Notes under the pieces: generated by a model
What the model was told of the DNA's origin: nothing
Seen by the model: only the letters and a program-made list of their open reading frames with translations
Database searches by the model: none
Translations under genes and position numbers: made by a program
In this document: in pieces, positions 1-8,582 of the stretch
How positions within the stretch are numbered: the stretch's first letter is position 1
How the letters are laid out: each line of letters starts with the position of its first letter
From: Candidatus Accumulibacter similis
GTDB taxonomy: Bacteria > Pseudomonadota > Gammaproteobacteria > Burkholderiales > Rhodocyclaceae
Reading direction: 5' to 3'
DNA: 64,000 nucleotides
Assembly (NCBI GenBank): GCA_013347225.1
Contig: CP054595.1
Coordinates: 2,104,415-2,168,414, forward strand

Positions 1-57
1 CTCGCCCGGAGCGGCTTGGCAGTTCTCAGGAAGCCGTATGTTCGCCGCCGCAACCCA

Positions 58-252
58 ATGGAAGGGCTGGCGCTTGCTTCGCTGACGATCCTGGCAGAGG
101 AGATTTCATCGCAACTGCAAGCCAGCGGCGCCACGGCCGACGATCTGGCCGACGCCATTGCATACCTCAAACAGCTCAGCGATGACCCACAGCCTGATCT
201 GTGTTCATCCATCACGTTCCTCGAGACGCGTCGTGCGGCAGCATCGCGATAG
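58..252 (+). CDS. hypothetical small protein (64 aa)
   Basis: A short acidic, mostly helical reading frame beginning at an ATG preceded by no clear ribosome binding site. The frame is also open upstream with a TTG at 16, so the gene could be longer or be the end of a gene that starts before the window. The composition (LASLTILAEE, many Ala/Asp/Glu) looks coding rather than antisense noise. No family recognised. It overlaps the alternative GTG start (201) of the next gene, so only one of the two starts may be correct. Confidence 0.3.
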   Translation: MEGLALASLTILAEEISSQLQASGATADDLADAIAYLKQLSDDPQPDLCSSITFLETRRAAASR

Positions 253-260
253 CCAAGCGC

Positions 261-611
261 ATGACGGGGCGCTGGCAGCGTCCCGAAGCGGCGTGCCGGC
301 ACTGCCTTCCGACCGACTATCCGGGCTGGCGCCGGCGCATCGCGGCATCGCTGTTCGAGCATTACGCTCCGTACGCAGAAGCCCTTGCCATGGGTGAGCC
401 CGAGGGTTCGGCAGAAGATCTGCCGCGCATCGCCCAGCCAGACCAGGTCTGGCAGCACGCCTCGGTCGAATTCGTTGCGGTCGTCACCCTCGATGGCGAG
501 TCGAGTGTCGAGATCGGCTACCGAGTGGCGTGGGACGAAGAACACACTCTCGGCGCACGGCTGCGGAACGGACGACTGCTTGAACTCGACGGCAGCGTTC
601 TGCCGCCATGA
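261..611 (+). CDS. hypothetical protein (116 aa)
   Basis: Soluble protein with no signal peptide or membrane segment. The C-terminal half (from about residue 55) reads as alternating beta strands, with SVEFVAVVTLDGESSVEIGY followed by a WDEEHTLGARL segment, typical of a small beta-rich domain. I chose the ATG at 261 because the frame upstream of it looks unlike protein; an in-frame GTG at 201 would add 20 residues. The next gene on the same strand starts 83 bases downstream. Function unknown. Confidence 0.5.
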   Translation: MTGRWQRPEAACRHCLPTDYPGWRRRIAASLFEHYAPYAEALAMGEPEGSAEDLPRIAQPDQVWQHASVEFVAVVTLDGESSVEIGYRVAWDEEHTLGARLRNGRLLELDGSVLPP

Positions 612-693
612 CGATGGCGGCCAACACGGCGCCCGGGACGAGCCGGCCCGTGAGCGCGAAGACCTCCATCTGCGGCAGCAGCAAGCGGCGACG

Positions 694-1101
694 ATGCACG
701 GTGCCCTGCACGCCATAGCGACGGCAATCGCGCTGCCATACGCGCTGCTTGCGGCGTGGTTCGCGATGGTTGGCGAACTGGCTCGGGCACGTGGTTTGTG
801 GGCGGCCGTCGATGCCCTCTTTGCCCACGCTGCGTGGTTTGTCGGCTGGGGCGTCTACCTCATTCCCCTGGCCGCTCTCTCGCTTGCCACCGCTGGCTTC
901 TGCTCGAGGCTGCGCCGGGTCGCTGCTCTGAGCCTCGCGCTCCTGTCGGGCTCGAGTCTTCTGACGATCGTCCTGCTGCACGCCGGGCCGCTCGAATCCG
1001 GCCACCTGCTGTTCCTGTGCCCCTGCGTCGCGGTGCTGCTCGGCAGCATCTGGCTCTTCCATCGGGCAGATCGACCGGCCCGCGCGCCAGCTGCTGCCTG
1101 A
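694..1101 (+). CDS. small integral membrane protein, hypothetical (135 aa)
   Basis: Four predicted transmembrane segments at roughly residues 5-25, 40-62, 70-92 and 98-120, with short loops and an Ala/Pro-rich tail. The start at ATG 694 places the first hydrophobic segment directly at the N terminus; sequence upstream in the same frame is polar and Arg-rich and unlikely to be translated. Family not recognised. It sits behind the soluble hypothetical gene on the same strand, but co-transcription is only suggested by direction. Confidence 0.5.
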   Translation: MHGALHAIATAIALPYALLAAWFAMVGELARARGLWAAVDALFAHAAWFVGWGVYLIPLAALSLATAGFCSRLRRVAALSLALLSGSSLLTIVLLHAGPLESGHLLFLCPCVAVLLGSIWLFHRADRPARAPAAA

Positions 1102-1224
1102 ACCCGCGCTCGAGTCGACCGGCGGCGGCCGGCTTTGCCGCCGCGTTCGCGACGGCGCGAACGGCAGCCCGCAGGATCCGGCGGCGAGCACCGCTTCCCG
1201 CTCTGCTCGCCGCCGTACAGGCGG

Positions 1225-1719
1225 TCAGTCGAAGTAGGTGCGCGCAGTCTCGAAGCGCTGTGCGTAGTAACGGGCGCCGAGCTGGTCGATGCGCACGCGG
1301 CCGCTGCCCGAGGGCGCGTGCACGAAGCGCTCATCACCGATATAGATGCCGACGTGCGAGAAGGGTGCGTTGCGCGTGTTGAAGAAGACCAGATCGCCGG
1401 GGCGCAGGCCCGAGCGGTCGACCTCGCGTCCGCGGCGGGCGATGTCGGCGGCACTGCCGCTCACCCGGATGCCGGCGGCCCGGTCGTAGATATACGAAAC
1501 CATGCCGCTGCAGTCGAGACCGGCGTCGGGGTTCTTGCCGCCGAAGCGGTAACCGGTGTCGATCAGGCCAAGGGCGAACATCACCACATCGTGCGCCCTG
1601 TCGCTGCTCGCCGGCCGCGCCGCTGGCTGCTGTGCCGTCCGCCCGGGCGCTGGCGGCGTGCTGCTGCAGGCCAGCAGCAGCAGCGGGACGAGACAGGCGA
1701 GCAGGGTCCGGACGCGCAT
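1225..1719 (-). CDS. NlpC/P60 family lipoprotein, putative murein peptidase
   Basis: 164 aa cell-wall peptidase of the NlpC/P60 type, expected to cut stem peptides of peptidoglycan in the periplasm. A lipoprotein signal ends in LLLLAC with the lipid-bearing Cys at residue 18. The papain-like core spans about 43-160: catalytic Cys70 in GLDCSGMVSY, His122 in FSHVGIY and a third polar residue near His134 (FVHAP). Length and layout match Spr/MepS-like proteins. No clear Shine-Dalgarno lies before the ATG, but a TATACT box lies just 8 bases upstream of the start on this strand, so the mRNA may have a very short leader. Confidence 0.9.
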   Translation of the reverse strand: MRVRTLLACLVPLLLLACSSTPPAPGRTAQQPAARPASSDRAHDVVMFALGLIDTGYRFGGKNPDAGLDCSGMVSYIYDRAAGIRVSGSAADIARRGREVDRSGLRPGDLVFFNTRNAPFSHVGIYIGDERFVHAPSGSGRVRIDQLGARYYAQRFETARTYFD

Positions 1720-1726
1720 GGTGCAC

Positions 1727-1753
1727 AGTATAAACTGCAGTTCGCGGAATTTC
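1727..1753 (-). repeat. short repeated motif, copy A
   Basis: Read on the minus strand the element is GAAAT, then a CCG-containing core, then CTGCAG and TTTATACT. A second copy in the same orientation lies at 2068-2092. Copy A sits directly ahead of the NlpC gene and includes its probable -10 box. The match between copies is about 20 of 27 positions with a two-base length difference. Confidence 0.35.
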
Positions 1754-2067
1754 TGCGGGCGAATCAGGCATCTGCATGATTCGCTCCGGCTGCTGCGTGC
1801 TCCTGTCAGGCGACCCGGCGGTTGGGAGTGCGTCGTCGCCAGGTATGTTCACATGCTGCCGGGAGCGGCCTGAGCCAGGCATCTTCTCGGTCCCCGCGGT
1901 GGCCGCGGGCCGGCAGCCGGGCGCCATGTTGCCTGCAGTTGGGCAAGACTGTCTTGATGATCCCGGTAGAGCTCATCGCTCAGGCACGCGGGGTTCATCC
2001 TGAAGCAAGCGTGCAGCCACACTTGGCTCCCGAATGTTCGTCACGCACGCAAGCGTATTTCATTCCG
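1754..2067. other. intergenic region without a gene
   Basis: Divergent spacer between the NlpC lipoprotein and gabD. Apart from the two short repeat copies at its ends I see no coding frame, hairpin terminator or recognisable operator. Confidence 0.4.
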
Positions 2068-2092
2068 AGTAGACTGCAGCTTTCGGGATTTC
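2068..2092 (-). repeat. short repeated motif, copy B
   Basis: Minus-strand reading gives GAAATCCCGAAAGCTGCAG followed by TCTACT, closely matching copy A at 1727-1753. It lies 12 bases ahead of the gabD start but points away from that gene, so a promoter role for gabD is not supported by its orientation. Confidence 0.35.
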
Positions 2093-2104
2093 GGGGGGAA
2101 GACC

Positions 2105-3556
2105 ATGCAACTGGCAGATTCGCGCCTGCTGCGCGCCGAATGCTACGTCGACGGTTGCTGGCAGGCGGCCGATGACGGTCGCACGCTCGCGGTCAGCGAT
2201 CCGGCGAGCGCGCTCGTCATCGGTGAGGTGCCGCTGATGGGCGCCGTCGAGAGCGGGCGGGCGATCGCCGCCGCCGCTGCCGCGCTGCCAGCCTGGCGGG
2301 GGAAGACGGCCAAGGAGCGGGCCGCCGTCCTGCGCCGCTGGCACGATCTGATCGTCGCCAATGGCGGCGACCTGGCGCAACTGATCACCGCCGAGTGTGG
2401 CAAGCCGCTGGCCGAGGCGGTTGGCGAAGTCGCGTATGGTGCCTCCTTCGTCGAATGGTTCGCCGAGGAGGGCAAGCGGGTCTACGGCGAGTCGATCCCG
2501 TCGCCGGCGAGCGATCGTCGCCTGCTGACGATCCGCCAGCCGGTCGGCGTCTGTGCGGCGATCACGCCGTGGAACTTCCCGCTGGCGATGATCACGCGCA
2601 AGGTCGCGCCGGCGCTCGCCGCCGGCTGCACGGTGGTCGTCAAGCCGGCCGAGCAGACGCCGCTGACGGCGTTGGCGCTGGCGCTGCTGGCGCACGATGC
2701 GGGCTTGCCGGCGGGCGTATTCAACGTGCTGACCGGCGATCCGCTGGCGATCGGCGGCGCGCTGACCGCCAGCCCGCTGGTGCGCAAGCTGTCGTTCACC
2801 GGATCGACCGAGGTCGGCCGCCTGCTGATGGCGCAGTGCGCGGCGACGATCAAGAAGATCTCGCTCGAACTCGGCGGCAACGCGCCGTTCATCGTCTTCG
2901 ACGACGCCGATGTCGCGGCGGCGGTGGACGGGGCGATCATCGCCAAGTATCGCAATACCGGCCAGACCTGCGTCTGTGCCAACCGGCTGCTGGTGCAGGA
3001 CGCGGTCTACGATCGCTTCGTCGAGTTGCTCGCCGAGCGCGTGCGCTCGCTGCGGGTCGGGGCAGGCAGCGAGGAGGGCGTCACGCAGGGGCCACTGATC
3101 GACGCCGCAGCGCTGGCCAAGGTCGAGGAGCATGTCGCCGACGCGCTGGCACGCGGCGCGCGGGTGGTCACCGGCGGCCGCCGGCATGCGCGCGGCGGCA
3201 CCTTCTTCGAGCCGACGGTTCTCGCCGATGTGACGCCGGCGATGCGTGTCGCCTGCGAAGAGACCTTCGGCCCGGTGGCGCCTGTCTTCCGCTTCAGCGA
3301 CGAGGCGCAGGCGGTGGCGATGGCCAACGACACCGAGTCCGGTCTTGCCGCCTACTTCTATTCGCGCGATGTCGCGCGCTGCCTGCGGGTCGGTGAAGCG
3401 CTCGAGTACGGCATGGTCGGCATCAACACCGGGCTGATCTCGAACGAAGTGGCACCCTTCGGCGGCGTCAAGCAATCGGGCATCGGCCGCGAGGGATCGA
3501 AGCACGGCATCGACGAGTATCTCGAGATCAAGTATCTGTGCTTCAGCGCCGTCTGA
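2105..3556 (+). CDS. gabD: NAD(P)-dependent succinate-semialdehyde dehydrogenase
   Basis: 483 aa aldehyde dehydrogenase that oxidises succinic semialdehyde to succinate, the last step of GABA breakdown. The catalytic Cys289 lies in GQTCVCANR and the general base Glu255 in LELGGNAPF; the cofactor-binding ITPWNFPLAM (about 153-162), VVKPAEQTP (178-186) and FTGSTEVGR (231-239) are intact. The subfamily call rests on overall resemblance to GabD, including KRVYGESIPSP and the C-terminal GGVKQSGIGREGS. The ATG at 2105 is preceded by GGGGGAAG. No GABA transaminase lies nearby, so the enzyme probably serves a dispersed pathway. Other semialdehyde substrates are possible. Confidence 0.9.
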   Translation: MQLADSRLLRAECYVDGCWQAADDGRTLAVSDPASALVIGEVPLMGAVESGRAIAAAAAALPAWRGKTAKERAAVLRRWHDLIVANGGDLAQLITAECGKPLAEAVGEVAYGASFVEWFAEEGKRVYGESIPSPASDRRLLTIRQPVGVCAAITPWNFPLAMITRKVAPALAAGCTVVVKPAEQTPLTALALALLAHDAGLPAGVFNVLTGDPLAIGGALTASPLVRKLSFTGSTEVGRLLMAQCAATIKKISLELGGNAPFIVFDDADVAAAVDGAIIAKYRNTGQTCVCANRLLVQDAVYDRFVELLAERVRSLRVGAGSEEGVTQGPLIDAAALAKVEEHVADALARGARVVTGGRRHARGGTFFEPTVLADVTPAMRVACEETFGPVAPVFRFSDEAQAVAMANDTESGLAAYFYSRDVARCLRVGEALEYGMVGINTGLISNEVAPFGGVKQSGIGREGSKHGIDEYLEIKYLCFSAV

Positions 3557-3578
3557 TCCGGTCAGTGGAGGAAGCGGG

Positions 3579-4235
3579 ATGAAGCTGCTCGTCGGCCTGC
3601 TGTTCGTCGGTCTGGTCGCCGCGATGGTCCTCTGGTGGCGTGCCCTGCGCCGTCACCGCGCCGATTTCATCGAGAACTACCCCTACGCGAAGTTCCTCGA
3701 CGCGCGCCTGGCGGCGCGCCGGCCGGAACTCAGCGCGGCGCAGCGTACACTGGTCTTCGGGGCGCTGCGCGACTACTTCCAGCTCTGCTACCAGGCGAAG
3801 AAACGGCTGGTGGCGATGCCGTCACAGGTCGTCGATGACGCCTGGCACGAGTTCATCCTGTTTACCCGCCAGTACCAGCAGTTCTGCCAGCGCGGGCTCG
3901 GTCGCTTCCTGCACCACACGCCGGCCGAGGCGATGCGCTCGCCGACCGACGCGCAGGAGGGAATCAAGCGCGCCTGGCGGCTGGCCTGCCGGCGCGACGG
4001 CATCGACCCGCGCGCACCGCAGTCGCTGCCGCTGCTCTTCGCCCTCGACGCCATGCTCGGCATCGCCGGCGGTTTCACCTACCAGCTCGACTGCCTCGCG
4101 GCAGCGCAGGCCGGCGCCGCCAGCAGCTACTGCGCCGGCCACATCGGTTGCGGCGGCGGCTGCAGCGGCAGTACGGGCGACGGCGACTCGTCGTCGGGCG
4201 ACGGCTGCGGCGGCGGTGGTTGTGGCGGCGATTGA
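3579..4235 (+). CDS. glycine-rich domain-containing protein (GRDP-like), membrane-anchored
   Basis: 218 aa. An N-terminal hydrophobic segment (residues 2-20) is followed by a soluble helical domain whose core DDAWHEFILFTRQYQQFC (about 86-103) matches the family of proteins annotated as glycine-rich domain-containing protein-like. The last 30 residues form a low-complexity tail of Gly, Cys, Ser and Asp with eight or so cysteines (CGGGC, DGCGGGGCGGD), which could bind metal or form disulfides. Its biochemical role is not known. RBS GAGGAAG sits 5 bases from the ATG and the gene follows gabD by 22 bases, so co-transcription is likely. Confidence 0.7.
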   Translation: MKLLVGLLFVGLVAAMVLWWRALRRHRADFIENYPYAKFLDARLAARRPELSAAQRTLVFGALRDYFQLCYQAKKRLVAMPSQVVDDAWHEFILFTRQYQQFCQRGLGRFLHHTPAEAMRSPTDAQEGIKRAWRLACRRDGIDPRAPQSLPLLFALDAMLGIAGGFTYQLDCLAAAQAGAASSYCAGHIGCGGGCSGSTGDGDSSSGDGCGGGGCGGD

Positions 4236-4265
4236 GGCCGCTGGTCGCGGCGGGCGACCAGGCGG

Positions 4266-5192
4266 CTAGTAGACCGCCTGCCAGCCGCCGTCCGCGGCGC
4301 GCACGACGACCATTCGCGGCGGGAAGGCGGCAAACAGCGCAAAGCCGGCGCAGGCGCGGGCGTCCTCGCCCTTGATCTTCTCGAACTTCGCCGGATCGGC
4401 GGGACGGAAGAGCTCGCCGCCCGTCCGTCGCAGCACTACCTCGGCGTTGCCGGTCAGCGTTGCCTCGAGCTGGTCGGCAGCCGGTGCGTCGATGCGCACG
4501 CCTGCCGCCCAGGCCTTGTCGAGACACTTCATCTTCCGGATGTCGTCGACCCGGATCTGCGGGTTGCCCTGCAGCGCCGTGTAGATGCCGTCGAAGTTCG
4601 GTTTGAAGCTGTCGGCGCGTGCCCTGACCAGCTTCGCGAGTTCCTGTCGGTCGGCGTCGCTGAGCGAGGTCACCGCCGCGGCGCGATGCCAAGGATGTTC
4701 GCTGGCGAAGGGCGCATCGAACGGGCGCTCGATTCGCAGCCTGCCGGTGGCGGCCCTTTCCTCGACGCCTTCACCGCTCTGGTTGGTCGACCGGAACTGT
4801 CCGCCGCTGCGCTCCTCGGTCACCTGGTCGTTGACCTCGGCCCAGCGCAACTGCGCGCGGTAGCTGGCCTGCGTATCGGCGGGTTCGAATTCGATGCGCA
4901 GCGTATTGCGGCCCCTGCGCACCGCCGGTCCGGCGGAAGCCACGGGCAGCCACACCGCGGGGCCGACCTCGCGCGCCTCGAAGAGCACCGGCACGCTGCC
5001 CTGGCGTACTTCCTGCTCGGCGAAAAAGATGTTGTTGATGTACAGCCGCGCCTTGCCGGCGACGGTCGTCACCTGCTCGTTCTTCTGCGGGTCGCCGACG
5101 AAGGGGGTGAACTTGAACTCGACGTTGATGACCGCCGCCGAGGCCAGCGAGCTGCCGAGGCAGACGAGAAACGCCAGGATCGCCTTGCGCAT
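4266..5192 (-). CDS. exported hypothetical protein (308 aa)
   Basis: Secreted protein with a Sec signal peptide MRKAILAFLVCLGSSLASA cleaved near residue 19. The mature part begins with a beta-rich segment (about 20-140, VINVEFKFTPFVGD and RGRNTLRIEFEP) and continues as a mixed domain with a Cys-containing C-terminal third (KMKCLDKAWAAG, ARACAGFALFA). Family not recognised. Start chosen at the ATG with AAAGGA eight bases upstream; it also places the signal peptide correctly. Convergent with the glycine-rich gene and divergent from cobD. Confidence 0.7.
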   Translation of the reverse strand: MRKAILAFLVCLGSSLASAAVINVEFKFTPFVGDPQKNEQVTTVAGKARLYINNIFFAEQEVRQGSVPVLFEAREVGPAVWLPVASAGPAVRRGRNTLRIEFEPADTQASYRAQLRWAEVNDQVTEERSGGQFRSTNQSGEGVEERAATGRLRIERPFDAPFASEHPWHRAAAVTSLSDADRQELAKLVRARADSFKPNFDGIYTALQGNPQIRVDDIRKMKCLDKAWAAGVRIDAPAADQLEATLTGNAEVVLRRTGGELFRPADPAKFEKIKGEDARACAGFALFAAFPPRMVVVRAADGGWQAVY

Positions 5193-5454
5193 GGGTTGTC
5201 CTTTCGCGAGAGTGGTGGCGGGTCGGTCGGAGATGCCGCCGCCACCAGCAGTATAGTCACGACGGCCAGGCAAGTGGACGCAGGCGGTGGGCGCCGGTGG
5301 CACCTGCACCTGCGCGGCGGCACTTGCAGGCTCGCCGCGTGCACGCCGTCGGCCGGTCGCCGCGGTGTCGCGACCGTTCCGCATCCGGCTGCGGGCGGCG
5401 CGACGTTCAGCGTAGAATCCCGCCTTTGCCGCCACCGACCGTTGCCCGCCTGCC

Positions 5455-6402
5455 GTGCCCCTCCCATGGTTTCCCTCCGCCGAAGGCCCGACCGTGCTGC
5501 TGCTGCCGCTGGCGGCGGTCGCCGGCGTGCTGCTCGACCGTCTTTTCGGCGAGCCGCGGCGCGGACACCCGCTGGTCGCCTTCGGCGCGCTGGCAAACGG
5601 CTGCGAGCGGGTGCTGAACGCGGGCCGCGGACGTCGCCTGCGTGGTCTGCTGGCGTGGGCGCTGCTCGTGCTGCCGTTTGCCGGGCTGGCGCTGTGGGCG
5701 ATCCCCGGCGGGCTGCCGGGCGCGATCGTCGACGCGCTGCTGCTCTACCTGGCGCTCGGTGCCCGCAGCCTCGACGAGCATGCACGACGCGTCGCCGACG
5801 ATCTCGCGGCGGGCGATCTCGGCGCGGCGCGCGAGCATGTCGGCTGGATGGTGTCGCGGCAGACGGCCGAACTCGATGCCGACGCGGTTGCCAGCGCCTG
5901 CATCGAATCGACGCTCGAGAACGGCAACGACGCCATCTTCGGCGCGCTGTTCTGGTTCGCCCTGCTCGGTGGTGCCGGCGCGATCCTCTTTCGCCTCGGC
6001 AACACGCTCGATGCGATGTGGGGTTACCGCAACCAGCGTTTCGCCGCCTTCGGCTGCGCCGCGGCGCGCATCGACGACCTGCTGAACCTCGTTCCGGCCC
6101 GCCTGACGGCGATCTCCTACGCGCTCGTCGGCGATACGCGTACCGCCCTGCGCTGCTGCTGGCGGCAGGGTGCGCGCTGGAAGAGCCCGAACGCCGGGCC
6201 GGTGATGGCCGCCGGCGCCGGCAGCCTCGGCCTGGTGCTCGGCGGCGCGGCCACCTACGATGGCCGGCAGCAGCAGCGGCCGCCGCTTGGCGAGGGCCGC
6301 CCGGCGACGGCTGCCGACATCGCGCGTGCGCGGCTCCTGGTCCGCCGCAGCCTGCTGTTGTGGCTCGCGCTGCCGCTGGTCGCCGGCTGGCTGTGGTACT
6401 GA
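5455..6402 (+). CDS. cobD: adenosylcobinamide-phosphate synthase (CobD/CbiB)
   Basis: 315 aa inner-membrane enzyme of late cobalamin synthesis that attaches the aminopropanol (phosphate) arm to adenosylcobyric acid. Family hallmarks are [19 protein letters not shown] at about 26-44, the signature [20 protein letters not shown] at 147-166 and [17 protein letters not shown] near 243-259. Five or so membrane segments are visible. The start is a GTG; a nearby ATG at 5466 is out of frame. No cobalamin riboswitch elements are seen upstream. It is the only corrin-pathway gene here, although a cobalt/nickel uptake locus lies at 46-47.7 kb. Confidence 0.92.
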   Translation: MPLPWFPSAEGPTVLLLPLAAVAGVLLDRLFGEPRRGHPLVAFGALANGCERVLNAGRGRRLRGLLAWALLVLPFAGLALWAIPGGLPGAIVDALLLYLALGARSLDEHARRVADDLAAGDLGAAREHVGWMVSRQTAELDADAVASACIESTLENGNDAIFGALFWFALLGGAGAILFRLGNTLDAMWGYRNQRFAAFGCAAARIDDLLNLVPARLTAISYALVGDTRTALRCCWRQGARWKSPNAGPVMAAGAGSLGLVLGGAATYDGRQQQRPPLGEGRPATAADIARARLLVRRSLLLWLALPLVAGWLWY

Positions 6403-6412
6403 AGCGTCGACA

Positions 6413-7399
6413 TCAGGGCCAGCGGCAGTCACGGATGAGCGGGTCGCCGCGGCGACCGCAGGGTGCGGTGCTGCCGGCAAGCGGCTGCGGCGTGCCGTCA
6501 TCGTCGATGCGTGCGGTCACCGTATCCCAGGCCAGCAGGCCGCTGCCGTCGAGCGTCAGGCGCAGCACCCAGCCGCTCCTCGCGGCCGCGTAGTCGAAAC
6601 CGTCGAAGACGAAGTTGCCGAGGCTGTAGACGATCAAACGGCCGCGGTAGTACTCGACTCCCTGCGTGACGTGCGCGTGGCCGCCGACGACCAGGTCGGC
6701 ACCGGCATCGATCATCAGCCGCGCCAGTTGCCGCTGTCGCGCGCTGGCCTGCGGTTCGCGTTCCCAGCCCCAGTGCATGAAGGGGATGACGAGATCGGCG
6801 CCGGCGGCGCGCGCCGCGCGAATGTCGGCGACGACGTGGCTGTCCTCGCTCCAGGCGATCCCCGGCCAGTCTGGCCCGGCCTCGAACGAACGCGGCTTGA
6901 ATTCGTTGTAGGCGAGGACGGCGATGCGCAGGCCACGTCGCTCGATCCACAGCGGTCGGTGGGCCTGCTCGAGGTTGCGGCCGCCGCCGAAGGCGGTGAT
7001 CCCCTGGCTCGCCAGGAGGTCGAGGGTCTCGACGAAGGCCTCGCGCCCGTAGTCGCCGGAATGGTTGTTGGCGACGGCGAGCGCGTCGAAGCGTCCCGCG
7101 AGCAGCGGCAGGACTCGCGGGTGGGCGCGGAAGGTGGCGATCTTGTTCGCCAGCGGCGTGCCGGTGGTGGCGACCGGACACTCGAGGTTGCCGATGCGGT
7201 AGTCGGCATCCCGAAGCAGCGCGGCGAAGGGTGCCAGCGGATCGGCACCGGCGGCGACCAGGCGTCCGGGTCCGTCGTCGAGCATGATGTCGCCGACGAA
7301 CAGCAGGCGCAGCGGCTCGGCGGCGACGGCCCCGCCGAGCGCGCAGCAGAACGCGACGAGCAGGCAGCGCAGGCAGTGCCGACGGCGGGCGCCGCTCAT
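6413..7399 (-). CDS. CapA family protein (metallophosphatase fold)
   Basis: 328 aa exported protein of the CapA/PgsA family, which share a calcineurin-like metallophosphatase fold and are often linked to poly-gamma-glutamate or capsule handling. A signal peptide ends near VAA at about residue 27. Metal-site motifs are present in order: GDIMLDD (35-41), NLECP (about 70), ANNHSGDYG (105-113), HWGWE (about 206) and GGHAHVTQ (239-246). The start at 7399 forms an ATGA overlap with the stop of the upstream gene, indicating translational coupling. No polyglutamate synthase genes are near, so substrate is unknown. Confidence 0.82.
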   Translation of the reverse strand: MSGARRRHCLRCLLVAFCCALGGAVAAEPLRLLFVGDIMLDDGPGRLVAAGADPLAPFAALLRDADYRIGNLECPVATTGTPLANKIATFRAHPRVLPLLAGRFDALAVANNHSGDYGREAFVETLDLLASQGITAFGGGRNLEQAHRPLWIERRGLRIAVLAYNEFKPRSFEAGPDWPGIAWSEDSHVVADIRAARAAGADLVIPFMHWGWEREPQASARQRQLARLMIDAGADLVVGGHAHVTQGVEYYRGRLIVYSLGNFVFDGFDYAAARSGWVLRLTLDGSGLLAWDTVTARIDDDGTPQPLAGSTAPCGRRGDPLIRDCRWP

Positions 7400-7836
7400 G
7401 GCGCGCGTCCGGCGACCGCCGACAACTCGCACCAATACTGCAACTCGCCGTCGCGAACCGGCTCGTAGACGCTGTTCAGGCCGGTGAAGCCGTATTCCGG
7501 ACGGCTGAGCGCCGGCGGCGGGTAGAGGTGGGTGAGCTGCTGGATCGGCACGGCGCCGCCGTCGCTGGCGGCCAGGACATAGAGCTTGATCGCCGCGAGG
7601 TCGGCCGGCTCCTTCTGCCAGACCATGCGGAAGAGGAAGTACGAGCCGATCGCCTGCACCGGCACCGCGTAGGGTGAAGCGACGGGTTCAGCGTGCAGGA
7701 TCTGCGTCTCGCCGCCATAGCTGACGTGACAGAGCAGCGTCTCGGCGGCAACGGGCCGGGCGCAGAGCAGCGTCGCGGCGAGCAGGCAGCGCCCGTAGCG
7801 GCGGCTGCCGGCGGAAGCGAAGCGGTGCTGCAACAT
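7396..7836 (-). CDS. exported hypothetical protein (146 aa)
   Basis: Secreted protein with an N-terminal signal (YGRCLLAATLLCARPVAA) and a beta-rich mature domain holding two Cys (LLCHVSYGG, QYWCELS) that may form a disulfide. I chose the ATG at 7836 since the longer frame to 7902 only adds a Pro-rich stretch; no convincing RBS is seen for either. It overlaps the downstream CapA-type gene by four bases, so the two products probably work together at the cell envelope. Family not recognised. Confidence 0.6.
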   Translation of the reverse strand: MLQHRFASAGSRRYGRCLLAATLLCARPVAAETLLCHVSYGGETQILHAEPVASPYAVPVQAIGSYFLFRMVWQKEPADLAAIKLYVLAASDGGAVPIQQLTHLYPPPALSRPEYGFTGLNSVYEPVRDGELQYWCELSAVAGRAP

Positions 7837-8054
7837 GGGCGGAAACGGATGCCTGGCGAAAGGGACAGGCGCCAGTATCGCGGTCCGCTGCGCAGTGGTC
7901 AACGCGCTTCCGGCGCTGCTCGCGGCCTGCTATATTGCTGCCGGCCGGCCGGCCGGCACGCTTGGTGCGCCTGCGGGTGGTCATCGTGCCGGTGGCGCCG
8001 TTCCGGCGCCGTCAGACAGTCCGTCATTTGCAGCGGTTCGGGAGAGCAGCGACG

Positions 8055-8507
8055 ATGAGCCAGGTGGAAAGCGTTCAGGAAGTGCTGCAGCGGCTGCTCG
8101 CGAGCCAGCGCTATGCAGTCCTCGCGACCGACAGCGCCGGTCAGCCCTATGCCAGCCTGATGGCCTTTGTCATCAGCGACGATCTGCGCCAGTTGACGCT
8201 GATGACCGAGCGCAGCACCCACAAGTACGCCAATCTGCGCTCGAATCCGCGCGTCGCCCTGTTCATCGACAACCGCGAGAACGTTGGCGCGGACACCCGT
8301 GACGCAGTCGCGGTGACCGCTCTCGGCGAGGCAGAGGAGGTTGCGGGCGAGGAGGAGGTGCGCCTGCGCAGCGGCTACCTCAGCCGTCATCCCTACCTCG
8401 AGTCCTTCGCCGGTTCCGCCTCGTGTGCGGTCGTGCGCGTCCGGCTCAGCTCCTATGTCGTCGTGCGCCGCTTCGAGGAGGTTCTGGAGTGGCGTCCCGG
8501 TGACTGA
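8055..8507 (+). CDS. pyridoxamine 5'-phosphate oxidase-fold flavin-binding protein
   Basis: 150 aa split-barrel protein of the PNPOx/HugZ-like group. The sequence shows YAVLATDSAGQPYASLMAF (20-38), LTLMTERSTHKYANL (47-61) and RVALFIDNRENV (66-77), the FMN-contact strands of the fold. Enzymatic function cannot be fixed: members reduce flavin-linked substrates, bind F420 or bind haem. ATG 8055 was selected because the upstream frame is non-coding in character. The gene lies 75 bases before a HAD hydrolase on the same strand. Confidence 0.78.
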   Translation: MSQVESVQEVLQRLLASQRYAVLATDSAGQPYASLMAFVISDDLRQLTLMTERSTHKYANLRSNPRVALFIDNRENVGADTRDAVAVTALGEAEEVAGEEEVRLRSGYLSRHPYLESFAGSASCAVVRVRLSSYVVVRRFEEVLEWRPGD

Positions 8508-8582
8508 GGGCAACCGCCATCGCCTGCCGCGCGTCGCGCCCGCGCTGGTTTCGGAGTCGCCAGCGCTTGCTGGAGGGGCCGC

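Noticed and set aside
5193..5454. Cobalamin riboswitch or promoter ahead of cobD
   Set aside because: No riboswitch consensus; a TAGAAT at 5413-5418 has no -35 partner at proper spacing.
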